Positions 53,929-62,571 of a stretch of 64,000 nt of DNA are shown one piece after another. Position numbers and translations under genes: made by a program. The notes under the pieces were generated by a model. That model saw nothing but the letters and a program-made list of their open reading frames with translations, was not told where the DNA came from and searched no databases. Each line of letters begins with the position of its first letter. The first letter of the stretch is position 1. Origin of the DNA: Stackebrandtia endophytica (GTDB taxonomy: Bacteria > Actinomycetota > Actinomycetes > Mycobacteriales > Micromonosporaceae); contig NZ_VFOW01000001.1 of NCBI RefSeq assembly GCF_006716355.1, positions 4,278,001 to 4,342,000 on the forward strand, given 5' to 3'.

Positions 53929-54168
53929 ATGGCAAAAGAGAAGATAACCGTCACACTCACTGAGGGGTTGTCGGCGATGGTGGACCAGCGTGCCGCCGAC
54001 GTCGGCATGAACCGGTCCCAGTACATCGAGGACTTGATCTCCCGCGACAACGACGCTCGAACCTGGGCCGACTACGCCGAACGCACTGTTCCCGCCCTGG
54101 GCCTCAACGACTACGCGGCGACTCTGGCCGCCAGTATGAAGAGGACCTACGGTGCTGCGGACCGGTGA
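53929..54168 (+). CDS. Ribbon-helix-helix antitoxin
   Basis: 79 residues. KITVTLTEGLSAMVDQRAADVGMNRSQYIEDLI is the strand-helix-helix DNA-binding fold of the Arc/MetJ/CopG type. The C-terminal tail would bind the toxin. Its stop overlaps the toxin start at 54152 by 17 bases. It should repress the pair by binding upstream. Confidence 0.85.
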   Translation: MAKEKITVTLTEGLSAMVDQRAADVGMNRSQYIEDLISRDNDARTWADYAERTVPALGLNDYAATLAASMKRTYGAADR

Positions 54169-54448
54169 CATCTGCACCAACCTCGACTCCCCGGCCCTGT
54201 CGGTGTGTGTCCTGTCCAACCGGATGCACCTGGATGCCGGCACCGGCCGGGTGATGGTCTGTCCGATCATTCCCGGCCGACCGCCACTGGATGAACTCGT
54301 CGGCATCGTTCCCTGTTCCGGCGACCGAGCCCTACTGCCAGAGATGACTCACTGGCTGCCGCAGTCGGCCATAGAGGCCACTGGAGAACGGGTCGGTGCC
54401 GGCGAAGTGGCTGAGGCCGTTCGACTGGTGTACAGCCTCATCCGATAA
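54152..54448 (+). CDS. MazF/PemK-like toxin
   Basis: 98 residues, GTG start at 54152. The N-terminal MLRTGDICTNLD, the VCVLSNRMHLDAGTGRVMVCPII strand pair and the SGDRALLPEM part fit a small CcdB/MazF-like barrel, an RNase or gyrase poison. The overlap with the ribbon-helix-helix gene supports a toxin-antitoxin pair. Key MazF residues are not certain, so the family call is moderate. A hairpin terminator follows. Confidence 0.72.
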   Translation: MLRTGDICTNLDSPALSVCVLSNRMHLDAGTGRVMVCPIIPGRPPLDELVGIVPCSGDRALLPEMTHWLPQSAIEATGERVGAGEVAEAVRLVYSLIR

Positions 54449-54466
54449 CTCGCCGCATCGATCAGG

Positions 54467-54491
54467 TGGCCTGGCGAATCGCCAGGCCACT
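54467..54491 (+). terminator. Terminator hairpin after the toxin gene
   Basis: GTGGCCTGGCG and CGCCAGGCCAC form a perfect 11-bp stem with loop AAT, 19 bases after the toxin stop. Confidence 0.85.
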
Positions 54492-54828
54492 TCCATGTCA
54501 GGTGGTGTCATAGCATCGGGCTACCCTGAATCGGTAACCATCCCAATACCGTGGAGGGCCCCGAGGGACTGTTCAGCCGTCGCCCTGCCCGCACCCCGAC
54601 GATGATGGCGATGACAACGCCACTCTGCAAGACCATGCCGCGGACATGACCGAGGCGATCACCGACCTCGATGAGGCCTTCTCGGCACACATGACTCCTG
54701 GCGCGCTAGTCAGTACCGGCAACTGGCGCGCATCCCAGATGCGCGTGCAAAATACGCCCCGAAATCCACACCACAAGGGCATTCACGTCGATGTAATAGC
54801 AGGTCAACCACCATGCAATAGGTTCCAG

Positions 54829-55050
54829 GCCACTCGCTTTGGGAGCGAGGGGTCGCAGGTTGTCCCGACAACGGAGGGCGACAGGATTCAGAAACACGGC
54901 CTGTCGTCTCGACCAGGTATTACACCCCTGACCTGCGATTACAGTCGTTCAGCCAGGGGTGTTCGTAATGTCGGGTAAGTACGGTTATGTCCGGCTGATT
55001 ACGGAGGCGTTCCGCGAACACGCCCCGAAATTTCCGCACACTGTGGACTG
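54829..55050 (+). repeat. Degenerate second copy of the tRNA-Pro 3' half and downstream sequence
   Basis: CACTCGCTTTGGGAGCGAGG (anticodon arm of tRNA-Pro) recurs from 54831, lacking about 11 bases of the T arm, followed by one 44-bp repeat and then sequence matching 53505-53600 (GACCTGCGATTACAGTCGTTCAG). It can be an attachment-site duplication flanking the toxin-antitoxin segment, or a segmental duplication. It lacks an acceptor stem, so it is not a working tRNA. The rest of 54492-55344 holds no gene I can support. Confidence 0.82.
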
Positions 55051-55344
55051 TCTTAATTGATCCATAGGTGCCGTTTGGTCATAGTTGGCCATCCATTCAG
55101 CCCCCGCGTATCCGGATGTTGATGAGCTTGGCCCACCACCGTGGCCCGATCTGTCGAACGCCCCTGTACTCACCAGCAGTGCGGACGTGTGAGGATGCGG
55201 AATCTGCCTCGAAACGCTCCTCAGAGGTTCGTAACAAGGCAGTGCGGCTGGTCCTTGACCACCGCGATGACCACCCGCCGAGGCCGCGGCGATCAGAGCG
55301 ATCAGGACCGGTGCAGCGGCGGGGGAAGTACGCAAGTGGGTGCG

Positions 55345-55860
55345 TCAGAGCTTACTCAAGTGCTCCTGCCAGTTGGTTTCATCTCGATCCAGGATCCACT
55401 TTTCATATGCTCCCGCACCACTCAGATGCAGGCCGAAGTACCATTCAGGATCGACAAATAGCGACTGGGCACCTTCGAAGATGAACTCAATGCATTTGAC
55501 TACCCCGCGAACCGGGTCAGATCCCTCATCGGTCACCCACCTTATGGCGGTGACTCGGTAGGACTCCTGCATCAGGAACAGATGGTTCAGCGAGGCCACT
55601 ACCAGAGTTTCTTCCTCGCCTTCCCATTCTGGCGGTTCGTGAATTTCATCGACTATCGTAACTTCGACTTGGCCGGAATAGTTCACAGCATGCAGCCGCA
55701 CGAATCGGCCGGATGCCAATTCAAGATATGATGTCCAAGTCCATGGATCAAACTTCTTAATTGGGGAATCCACCAGCCAGCCTGGTAGACAAATATCAGT
55801 AACGGTATCCTGGCCTATCTGAGAGATAACGTCCTGCAATCGGTGCTGTCCTGAGCTCAC
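55345..55860 (-). CDS. Hypothetical protein, low-GC island gene
   Basis: 171 residues, aromatic-rich, no signal peptide or TM. Codon use is less GC-biased than the neighbours, suggesting transfer. It contains VEVTIVDEIHEPPEWEGEEETLVVASLNHLFLM. No family was recognised; the acidic, globular build resembles immunity-type proteins only in a general way. Confidence 0.7.
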   Translation of the reverse strand: MSSGQHRLQDVISQIGQDTVTDICLPGWLVDSPIKKFDPWTWTSYLELASGRFVRLHAVNYSGQVEVTIVDEIHEPPEWEGEEETLVVASLNHLFLMQESYRVTAIRWVTDEGSDPVRGVVKCIEFIFEGAQSLFVDPEWYFGLHLSGAGAYEKWILDRDETNWQEHLSKL

Positions 55861-55996
55861 AACATCACGATTCCTTTATCCATCCCTATTCCAAATTGTA
55901 GTAGGGTCTGGTATCTGCCCTGTTTATCCACCACAAGGGTCAGCCCTCGCCTCGGAAAGTATGCACCTTCGATAGGGTGCCGGACGACTTCACGAC

Positions 55997-56419
55997 TCAG
56001 TCCAACGCTCTTATCAGCGCTTCAATGTTTGCATAGGCCAAGGCTCGTTCCTGATCATCGACCCAACTGTTCCACCACCATCCATCTTTCCGAGACACAT
56101 TAGACAAAGCTACGCGCGCGGTGTTTGCCACCGTAGGGGAGATCGTCCCTGTAAGCAGAGGCAGGGGGACATCACTTTCGGCAGGCCAACTGAATTCTCC
56201 CTGGTTCATATTTGCGACCAAGACCGCGACCGCCGCGACCACTTCCTCCGGCAACGGTGAAGCCTGCACACTCTGAGTTCCTGATGCCGCAGCCGAGTCG
56301 AGTATCACCGTGATCTGTTTGAGCCGCGCTTTGGGCGGCACCTCGTGCAGAGCCTCCACAAAATCTATGGCCGTATCACTGTCAAGCAGTCCACTTCCAA
56401 AAGTTCCCAATGAACCCAC
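55997..56419 (-). CDS. DUF4259 protein
   Basis: 140 residues. The N-terminus MGSLGTFGSGLLDSDTAIDFVEAL matches the DUF4259 pattern (G-x-W/L-G-x-G...D-x-A-x-D), and the end ALAYANIEALIRALD fits the last helix. Function of the family unknown. It sits alone in the low-density region. Confidence 0.78.
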   Translation of the reverse strand: MGSLGTFGSGLLDSDTAIDFVEALHEVPPKARLKQITVILDSAAASGTQSVQASPLPEEVVAAVAVLVANMNQGEFSWPAESDVPLPLLTGTISPTVANTARVALSNVSRKDGWWWNSWVDDQERALAYANIEALIRALD

Positions 56420-56534
56420 CTCATCACTACCGTGCGGGCCGAGCGGTGCCTTTGCCGGTGTGTCGCCGGTTCCTCATCACACATCGTGCCGTTACCAAAG
56501 AACAGCACCTACCCGCTCGTGGAAGATACTTGCC

Positions 56535-57512
56535 ATGACGTCAGAGCCCCCTGCGGATGCCCACCCGCTCGACCAGCACCGCGACCCGGCCGACGCAGCC
56601 CTCGTCCGAAGTTTGGCGGCCGAGGTGGCGGCCTGCTTCGGCGGCGAACTCACTCGGATGCGGCGGGCCAACGGCTATTCGAACGCGACCTGGGTGGGTG
56701 AGGGTATCGCCGTGCGGATCGCGCATACACCTGTCGACATGGCTCGCGAGGCGGCGCTCGTGCGTGCTCTGCCGCGAGAGATCGGCCACCCGGAGATCCT
56801 GGGGCAGGGCACTACCGAAGGCCACGGCTGGATGGTGACCAGGGAGATTCGCGGCCAGAACCTGCACGAAGCCTGGCCGTCCCTGACACCAGCGGAACAG
56901 CAACGGGCGGTGCGTCAACTGTGGAATCGAGCCCGGATCGCGCATGACGCGACTCCGTCTCTGAGCGCGCTCGTCGCAACGCACGGCGGCTTCATTCCGC
57001 CCACACTCGACCATGCCAATGTAGCGGCCGGTCGCGCCAAGGACGCGCTGAAGCTGTCCGGCGCTCGGCAATCGCGGCTCCACGACGTCATCGAGGGCTA
57101 CTTCCGGGCTGCGCCCCTCGTCGAGCAGCGCGTCAATCACGGCGACCTGGCCTTGATGAACGCGCTATGGGACGGCGAGGTCGTCGCCCTGCTCGACTTT
57201 GAGTTCGCCGTGCTCGGTCCGGTGGAGATCGATCTATCCCGCCTGGTAGGCGAGGCACGCGTATCCGAGGAGGGCCAACTCGTCGATTCGGAGGCGGGCA
57301 CCGCCGCCCTTGAGATCGCCGCCGGCCACATTGATCCGATCCATGGTCGCGCGCTCATCCATGGCGCCGCCGTCCTCGATCAGCTTCGCGACCTTGACAT
57401 CTTTCTCGGCCATGACAGCATCGAGGAACGGGTCGAGGACTGGCGCCCGAGCCGTTTGCTCACCGGCCTGCTCGACGCCGAAGGCGGTTACCTCGCGCCT
57501 CTGCTCGGGTAA
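56535..57512 (+). CDS. APH-family phosphotransferase
   Basis: 325 residues with the aminoglycoside phosphotransferase/choline kinase fold. The catalytic loop NHGDLALMNALW (H-G-D-x4-N) and metal site LLDFEFAVLGPVEIDLSRL are intact. The N-lobe has GYSNATWVGEGIAVRIA. It phosphorylates a small hydroxyl substrate that cannot be named from sequence. ATG at 56535 gives the normal length. Confidence 0.88.
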   Translation: MTSEPPADAHPLDQHRDPADAALVRSLAAEVAACFGGELTRMRRANGYSNATWVGEGIAVRIAHTPVDMAREAALVRALPREIGHPEILGQGTTEGHGWMVTREIRGQNLHEAWPSLTPAEQQRAVRQLWNRARIAHDATPSLSALVATHGGFIPPTLDHANVAAGRAKDALKLSGARQSRLHDVIEGYFRAAPLVEQRVNHGDLALMNALWDGEVVALLDFEFAVLGPVEIDLSRLVGEARVSEEGQLVDSEAGTAALEIAAGHIDPIHGRALIHGAAVLDQLRDLDIFLGHDSIEERVEDWRPSRLLTGLLDAEGGYLAPLLG

Positions 57513-57606
57513 CCGGACTCCTCACGCCAAGGTGGGCGTGCAGCGGGATTGCCGTTCATACCGCCGAACCAGGGTGGAATGGTTCACTGTGCCGGGAATG
57601 ACCGGT

Positions 57607-58511
57607 TCACCCTTGGTAGGCAACCATGATGTCCGCCAGCCGGTCGCGCAGGATCGTCAAGTTTTGCGGGCGTGCATCGGACTCCAGCGCCATGCAGTCG
57701 GCGAGCAGGTGCTCCAGTTCGGGGAACGGCTCGGCGTCGATCATGGTGAACGTCCTCAGTCGACCTTGTGCGACGGCTCGGCACTTGGTGTCCCGGTCGG
57801 TGGTCCTGAGGTCGTCGATCGCCGGGGCGTCGCCGTACCAACCGCTGAATCGTCCGGTGTAGAGGAAGAAGACGACCGAGGCCAGCGAGTAGATCTCTGC
57901 GGGAACGTCCAACTCGATCGCGGTGTTGCCCGCGGCCATCTCACGGCGACCTCGGGGGCGGCGAAGTGAACCATTCCGCCACCGTGGTCGGAGTCGGCGC
58001 CGATCGGCACCGCGACATCGAAGTCGACGAGGTGGCAGCCTGAAGCGCCGAGGACGAAGTGTGTCGGCTGTAGATCGCCGTGATGGAAACCCGCCGAATG
58101 CACTCGGTTCAGTGCGTCGATCATGTCCCGAAACAGCGACAGTAGGCGCACCCGGTTGACCGGTTCGGTCGGCCTGTCGCGGACTGCTCTCGTCGCCGTC
58201 CACGCATTGTGGTCACCGATCCAGCGTTGCAGGGTCCAAGCTGTCGTGGCATCGGCGTGGTGGTCGATCAACCTCGACTCCGGCAGCGCCGTCATCACCG
58301 CCGCCTCACGCAGCAGGCCGCGATGCCGCCGCAGTGTCGCCGGCTGGTCCAATTCGACGTGAACGTACTTGAACAGGGCGGTTCCGTCGACGTCCAGTTT
58401 GGCGCTGGCACCGCACCGTGACCGCAACGGTGTCACCGTCGTCGAATCCACCGTGAACCTCGCGGACAACGCGGCCAGGCCATCGGTCAACGTCGAATCA
58501 AAAGTGGACAA
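57607..58511 (-). pseudogene. Protein kinase-like gene with a frameshift near 57945
   Basis: The 5' frame (58511 to about 57950) encodes the N-lobe and the catalytic loop HHGDLQPTHFVLGASGCHLVDFDVAVPIG, then HFAAPEVA. The rest of the kinase fold continues in the next frame (REMAAGNTAIELDVPAEIYSLASVVFFLYTGRFSGW to 57607). One missing base in GAGGTCGC(N)CGTGAGATG, beside a run of five C/G, restores a single protein of about 301 residues. It is either a broken gene or a sequencing error. It is divergent from two ABC genes. Confidence 0.8.
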
Positions 58512-58641
58512 TCATTCCTCCGGTGGGTGTGGCAGGGAACCAGGGTACGACCGCTCGTCCCATATGCGATACTCGTCGGCATGAGTACTCCACACGGCAT
58601 CTGAAGTTCATCGATCCGTTCCTCCTCAGGAGTACTTTCGC

Positions 58642-60423
58642 GTGTCCGCGTCTCTTCGTTCCCTTCTGCGCCTGTGCGCTTTCACTCTCCGCAGTGGACC
58701 GTTCATTGCGTATCTCATCGCCTTCGCGGTACTCACCGCTCTGCTGGGCACCGGCCTGACCATCCTGATCGGCCGTGTCGTCGCCGGCGTGGCCGACGTT
58801 TCGATCGGTTCGGTTCCCGAATCGCTGTGGTGGCCGGTCGGGCTGCTGTGTCTGACGATCCTGTTCCGCAACCTGCTGCCCATCGCCCTGGATTTGGCCC
58901 GTCGCCGCTGCATCTACGACCTGGAACCGGTGGTACACCGATCGATCCATGACGCGCTGATGTCGGAGCCGGGAATCGGGCACTTGGAGTCGGCCGCCGT
59001 TCAAGACGGTGTCGATCGCGCCCGAGGCATCGGCGGGTTCGGTGTTCGCGCCTTCGTCGACGCCCTCGGTTCCCTCATCATCGCGCGGTTGTCGGCGGTG
59101 AGTTCGGCGCTGGTGGTGGGCATCTGGTTCTCCTGGCCGGTGGCGGTGGTCGTCCTGGCGACGACCTGGTTCGTGGAGTGGTACTCCGCCGCGCAACTGC
59201 GGGCCGAATCCGACCAGTGGGCCGACCAGACGGAGGAACAGCGTAAGGCGGCTTACGTCTTCGAACTCGGCATGGGCCGGGCCGCCAAGGAGATCCGGAT
59301 CTTCGGACTCGGGCCATGGTTCGTCGACCGCTACCTCACCTCCTGGCATAACGCCATGCGTCCACTATGGCAAGAGCGACGTAGGGCGGCGTTGCGCACC
59401 TTCGCCGTGTACGGGGTGCATCTGGCGGTACTGATCGGCGCCGTGATCATGGTCGGCTGGACCGATGAGCTGCCGGTGGCGGAGGTGACCACCGTCGTGG
59501 TGGCACTGTTGGGCCTGGGCGCGGCGGCCGACGGTCATTCGGCATCGCGGATGCGGCGCGGGATCGAGGCGTTCCGAGCGATCGAGGAACTGCCCCGTCT
59601 GGTCGAGACCGCCCGCTCCACCATCACTCCGGAAGCCGCCCGCGTCGAGGGGGTGGTCCGGTTCGAGAACGTGTGGTTTCGCTACGGCGATGAGTCCGAC
59701 TGGGTGCTGCGGGGCGTCGACCTCGAACTGGTGCCGAACGGCTCGACCGCCCTGGTCGGCGTCAACGGTGCCGGGAAGTCCACCATTGTGAAACTCATGA
59801 CCGGTGTCTACTCGCCGTCACGGGGACGGATTCTGGTCGATGGCGCGGAAGCGACGAAACCGGACCCGATGGCCTGGCAGCGCCGCATCGCCGCCGTCGC
59901 CCAAGACTTCGTGCGACTACCGGTCACCTTGGCGCAGAACGTGACCATGGCCGAGGACGCGCCTGACACCCGGTTGCTGACCGAGGTCGCGGCATTGACC
60001 GGGCTTGACGTGATCGTCGCCGCGTCGCCCCGTGGATGGGAGACCGTGCTCGACCGTTCCATGCCTGGCGGTATGGAGCTGTCGGGCGGGCAGTGGCAGC
60101 GAGTCGCGTTGGCTCGGGCCGCATACGCCGCCCGAATCGGAGCCGACCTGCTGATTCTCGACGAACCGGCTTCGGCGCTCGACGTGCGCGGCGAGGCCGA
60201 CCTCATCGAGCGGTACCTGGACCTCACCGCCGGACACACCTCGTTCGTGATCTCCCACCGGTTCTCCGTCGTTCGGGGCGCCGACCGCATCTGCGTGTTG
60301 GACGACGGTGCGATCGTCGAGACCGGAACCCATGAGCAACTGCTCGACCGTCGCGGCCGGTACGCGGCAATGTTCGCCACTCAAGCGAAGCGGTACACGA
60401 TGGATGGTGGCTCACGTGATTGA
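58642..60423 (+). CDS. ABC exporter half-transporter (TM-ATPase fusion) 1
   Basis: 593 residues, GTG start at 58642. A six-TM domain (about 1-330) is followed by an ATPase with Walker A GVNGAGKST, Q-loop VAQDFV, signature LSGGQWQRVALARA, Walker B LLILDEPASALD and H-loop VISHRF. Exports a peptide or small molecule, probably as a heterodimer with the next protein, which it overlaps by 20 bases. Substrate unknown. Confidence 0.93.
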   Translation: MSASLRSLLRLCAFTLRSGPFIAYLIAFAVLTALLGTGLTILIGRVVAGVADVSIGSVPESLWWPVGLLCLTILFRNLLPIALDLARRRCIYDLEPVVHRSIHDALMSEPGIGHLESAAVQDGVDRARGIGGFGVRAFVDALGSLIIARLSAVSSALVVGIWFSWPVAVVVLATTWFVEWYSAAQLRAESDQWADQTEEQRKAAYVFELGMGRAAKEIRIFGLGPWFVDRYLTSWHNAMRPLWQERRRAALRTFAVYGVHLAVLIGAVIMVGWTDELPVAEVTTVVVALLGLGAAADGHSASRMRRGIEAFRAIEELPRLVETARSTITPEAARVEGVVRFENVWFRYGDESDWVLRGVDLELVPNGSTALVGVNGAGKSTIVKLMTGVYSPSRGRILVDGAEATKPDPMAWQRRIAAVAQDFVRLPVTLAQNVTMAEDAPDTRLLTEVAALTGLDVIVAASPRGWETVLDRSMPGGMELSGGQWQRVALARAAYAARIGADLLILDEPASALDVRGEADLIERYLDLTAGHTSFVISHRFSVVRGADRICVLDDGAIVETGTHEQLLDRRGRYAAMFATQAKRYTMDGGSRD

Positions 60424-62200
60424 TCGACTGCGCTCGACCGCGATCCTCCTCGGACTCACCTTCCGGGCCGCGCCGCTGCTCACTCTCGTCGAACTGCTCG
60501 CCGCCGTGGCGATCGCGGTCTCGGTGCCATTGCAGACCTACGCGGTGGCGAACCTGATCGATGCGATCTCGCACGCCGCACCGGTGACCGGCTCGATCGC
60601 CGCGCTGGTGGCCGGATTGGCCGCGATGTTCGGTGGTCTCATCGCCTCCGGCGCGGTGCAGGCCTCCATGGAGGACCGCTTGGAAGGCGAGTTGGACCGG
60701 GAACTGCTGACGCTGACCACCGGCATCCCCGGCACCGCGCATCATGAGCAGCCGGAGCTGGCCGACCGGATGGCGGAGATTCGGGAGCAGTCCCGAGAAC
60801 TGAAGTACGGCACGACCTCGCTCGGGCGGGCCGCCGCGGTGTTCGCCGGCGCCGGCGCCGTTCTCGTCATGCTGGTCGCCGTCCACCCGTTGCTGTGGCT
60901 GCTTCCCATACTGGCCGTTGTTCGACTGTGGACCGCCGGCCTTGCGGGTGCGGCGACTGCGCGCGCGGTGGCGGCCACCATGCCGGCGCATCGACTGCTC
61001 GATCGGCTCTCCCGGTTGGTCAGGGAACCCCGGCACGGTATCGAACTGCGCACCTTCGGCATGTCCACAATGCTTTCGGCGCGGATGGTCGAACTGCATC
61101 GAGAGCGTGATGAGCCTCGCTGGTCGGTGGCCAGGCGCTCCGCCGTCGTCGAGGCGGCGGGTCGCGTCGTCTTCATCGTCGGATACGGACTGGCGATCGG
61201 ATTCGTCATCCGGTTGGTCGCCGAAGGCAGGGCGTCGGCGGGAGACATCGCACTGGTCGTGTTGCTGGTCCCGCAACTGGATCAGGCCACCTCCGGCATC
61301 GCCGACGGGCTTCGTCAGCTCACCCACGTCTTGGCCACGGTGGCGAACCTGAGGTGGCTGCGCGGCTATGCGGCTCGTGCCGGGGAGCGGCTTGGCCGGT
61401 CGGCGCCACCGAATCGCCTCCGAGACGGTATCGAGATCAGCGGGCTGTCGTTCGCCTACCCGGGTACCGACGCGCTCGCGTTGCGGGAGGTCGACCTGAC
61501 CCTGCCCGCCGGGGCGACCGTCGCGTTCGTCGGGGACAACGGCGCGGGAAAGTCCACGTTGGTCAGCCTGCTGGCCGGTTTTCACCAACCCACCGCAGGT
61601 CGGATTCTCGTCGACGGCACCCCGCTGGCCGACATCGACGTCAACCGGTGGCGACGACGTCTGTCGGCCGGGTTTCAAGATTTCGTCGACTACGAGTTCA
61701 CCGCCGGTGAGGCAATCGGTCTGGGCGATCCGACCCGGATGTCCGATGTCGATGCCGTCGAGCATGCCGTCGCCCGTGCCGATGCGGCGACGGTCGTCTC
61801 ACGGCTGCCCGACGGGCTCGACAGTCAACTGGGCACCCGGTTCTCCACGGGAGTCGGGTTGTCCGGCGGTCAGTGGCAGCGCATCGCGTTGGCGCGGTCG
61901 TTCATGCGCCCCGCGCCGTTGCTGCTGCTGTTGGACGAGCCGACCGCCGCGATCGATCCGCAGTCGGAACATGAACTGTTCGACCGGATCGCGGCCGCCT
62001 CGTCGGTGACCGCCAGGCGCACCGGCGGGATCACGATCCTGGTGTCCCACCGGTTCTCCACCGTACGGATGGCCGATCTGATCGTGGTGTTTCGCGACGG
62101 AGCCGTCGCCGAGACCGGGACGCATCGGCAGTTGACGGACGCGGGCGGGTACTACGCGCAACTGTTCGCCTTGCAGGCCAAGGCGTATCGAGCGGACTGA
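60404..62200 (+). CDS. ABC exporter half-transporter (TM-ATPase fusion) 2
   Basis: 598 residues. Six TM segments (about 10-310), then an ATPase with GDNGAGKST, GFQDFVDYEF, LSGGQWQRIALARS, LLLLDEPTAAID and LVSHRF. It pairs with the preceding half-transporter; both share the GxQDFV Q-loop and SGGQWQR signature, so they are close paralogs. ATG at 60404. Confidence 0.93.
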   Translation: MVAHVIDRLRSTAILLGLTFRAAPLLTLVELLAAVAIAVSVPLQTYAVANLIDAISHAAPVTGSIAALVAGLAAMFGGLIASGAVQASMEDRLEGELDRELLTLTTGIPGTAHHEQPELADRMAEIREQSRELKYGTTSLGRAAAVFAGAGAVLVMLVAVHPLLWLLPILAVVRLWTAGLAGAATARAVAATMPAHRLLDRLSRLVREPRHGIELRTFGMSTMLSARMVELHRERDEPRWSVARRSAVVEAAGRVVFIVGYGLAIGFVIRLVAEGRASAGDIALVVLLVPQLDQATSGIADGLRQLTHVLATVANLRWLRGYAARAGERLGRSAPPNRLRDGIEISGLSFAYPGTDALALREVDLTLPAGATVAFVGDNGAGKSTLVSLLAGFHQPTAGRILVDGTPLADIDVNRWRRRLSAGFQDFVDYEFTAGEAIGLGDPTRMSDVDAVEHAVARADAATVVSRLPDGLDSQLGTRFSTGVGLSGGQWQRIALARSFMRPAPLLLLLDEPTAAIDPQSEHELFDRIAAASSVTARRTGGITILVSHRFSTVRMADLIVVFRDGAVAETGTHRQLTDAGGYYAQLFALQAKAYRAD

Positions 62201-62212
62201 CGTGCGGCGGGA

Positions 62213-62503
62213 TCAACCGATCGCCAGGTCGACCGCGACGTGGTCACCCTCGGACAGTTCTTCGGCGCGACGGATGTCGGCCTTGACTGGGACCACGTAG
62301 CGGCCGTCCTTGGCGAACAGCGAGGTCTTCCAGGTTGAGCCGCCGATGGTTGCGGTCGCGGGGATCATTCCCCAGCCGTAGGTCAGCGAGGCCGATTCGT
62401 CCTTGATGACCTCGCTGTCGTCGTCGGGCACGGTCACGAAGTACCACGGTGCCGGGCCACGCCAATACCACAGTGGACCGGAGAAGGTCAGTCGAATGCT
62501 CAC
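62213..62503 (-). CDS. DUF1905-domain protein
   Basis: 96 residues. FSGPLWYWRGPAPWYFVTVP, then GWGMIPATATIGGSTWKTSLFAKDGRYVVPVKADIR and GDHVAVDL are the core of DUF1905. GTG at 62503 has GGGAGA five bases upstream; a longer frame continuing upstream would be antisense to the MmpL gene. Function unknown. Confidence 0.85.
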   Translation of the reverse strand: MSIRLTFSGPLWYWRGPAPWYFVTVPDDDSEVIKDESASLTYGWGMIPATATIGGSTWKTSLFAKDGRYVVPVKADIRRAEELSEGDHVAVDLAIG

Positions 62504-62571
62504 GGTGTCTCCCAGTTGACGGCATGGGCATACTCGTCGGCGAGTATGCCCGTCACCTGTGACAGTTCGGC

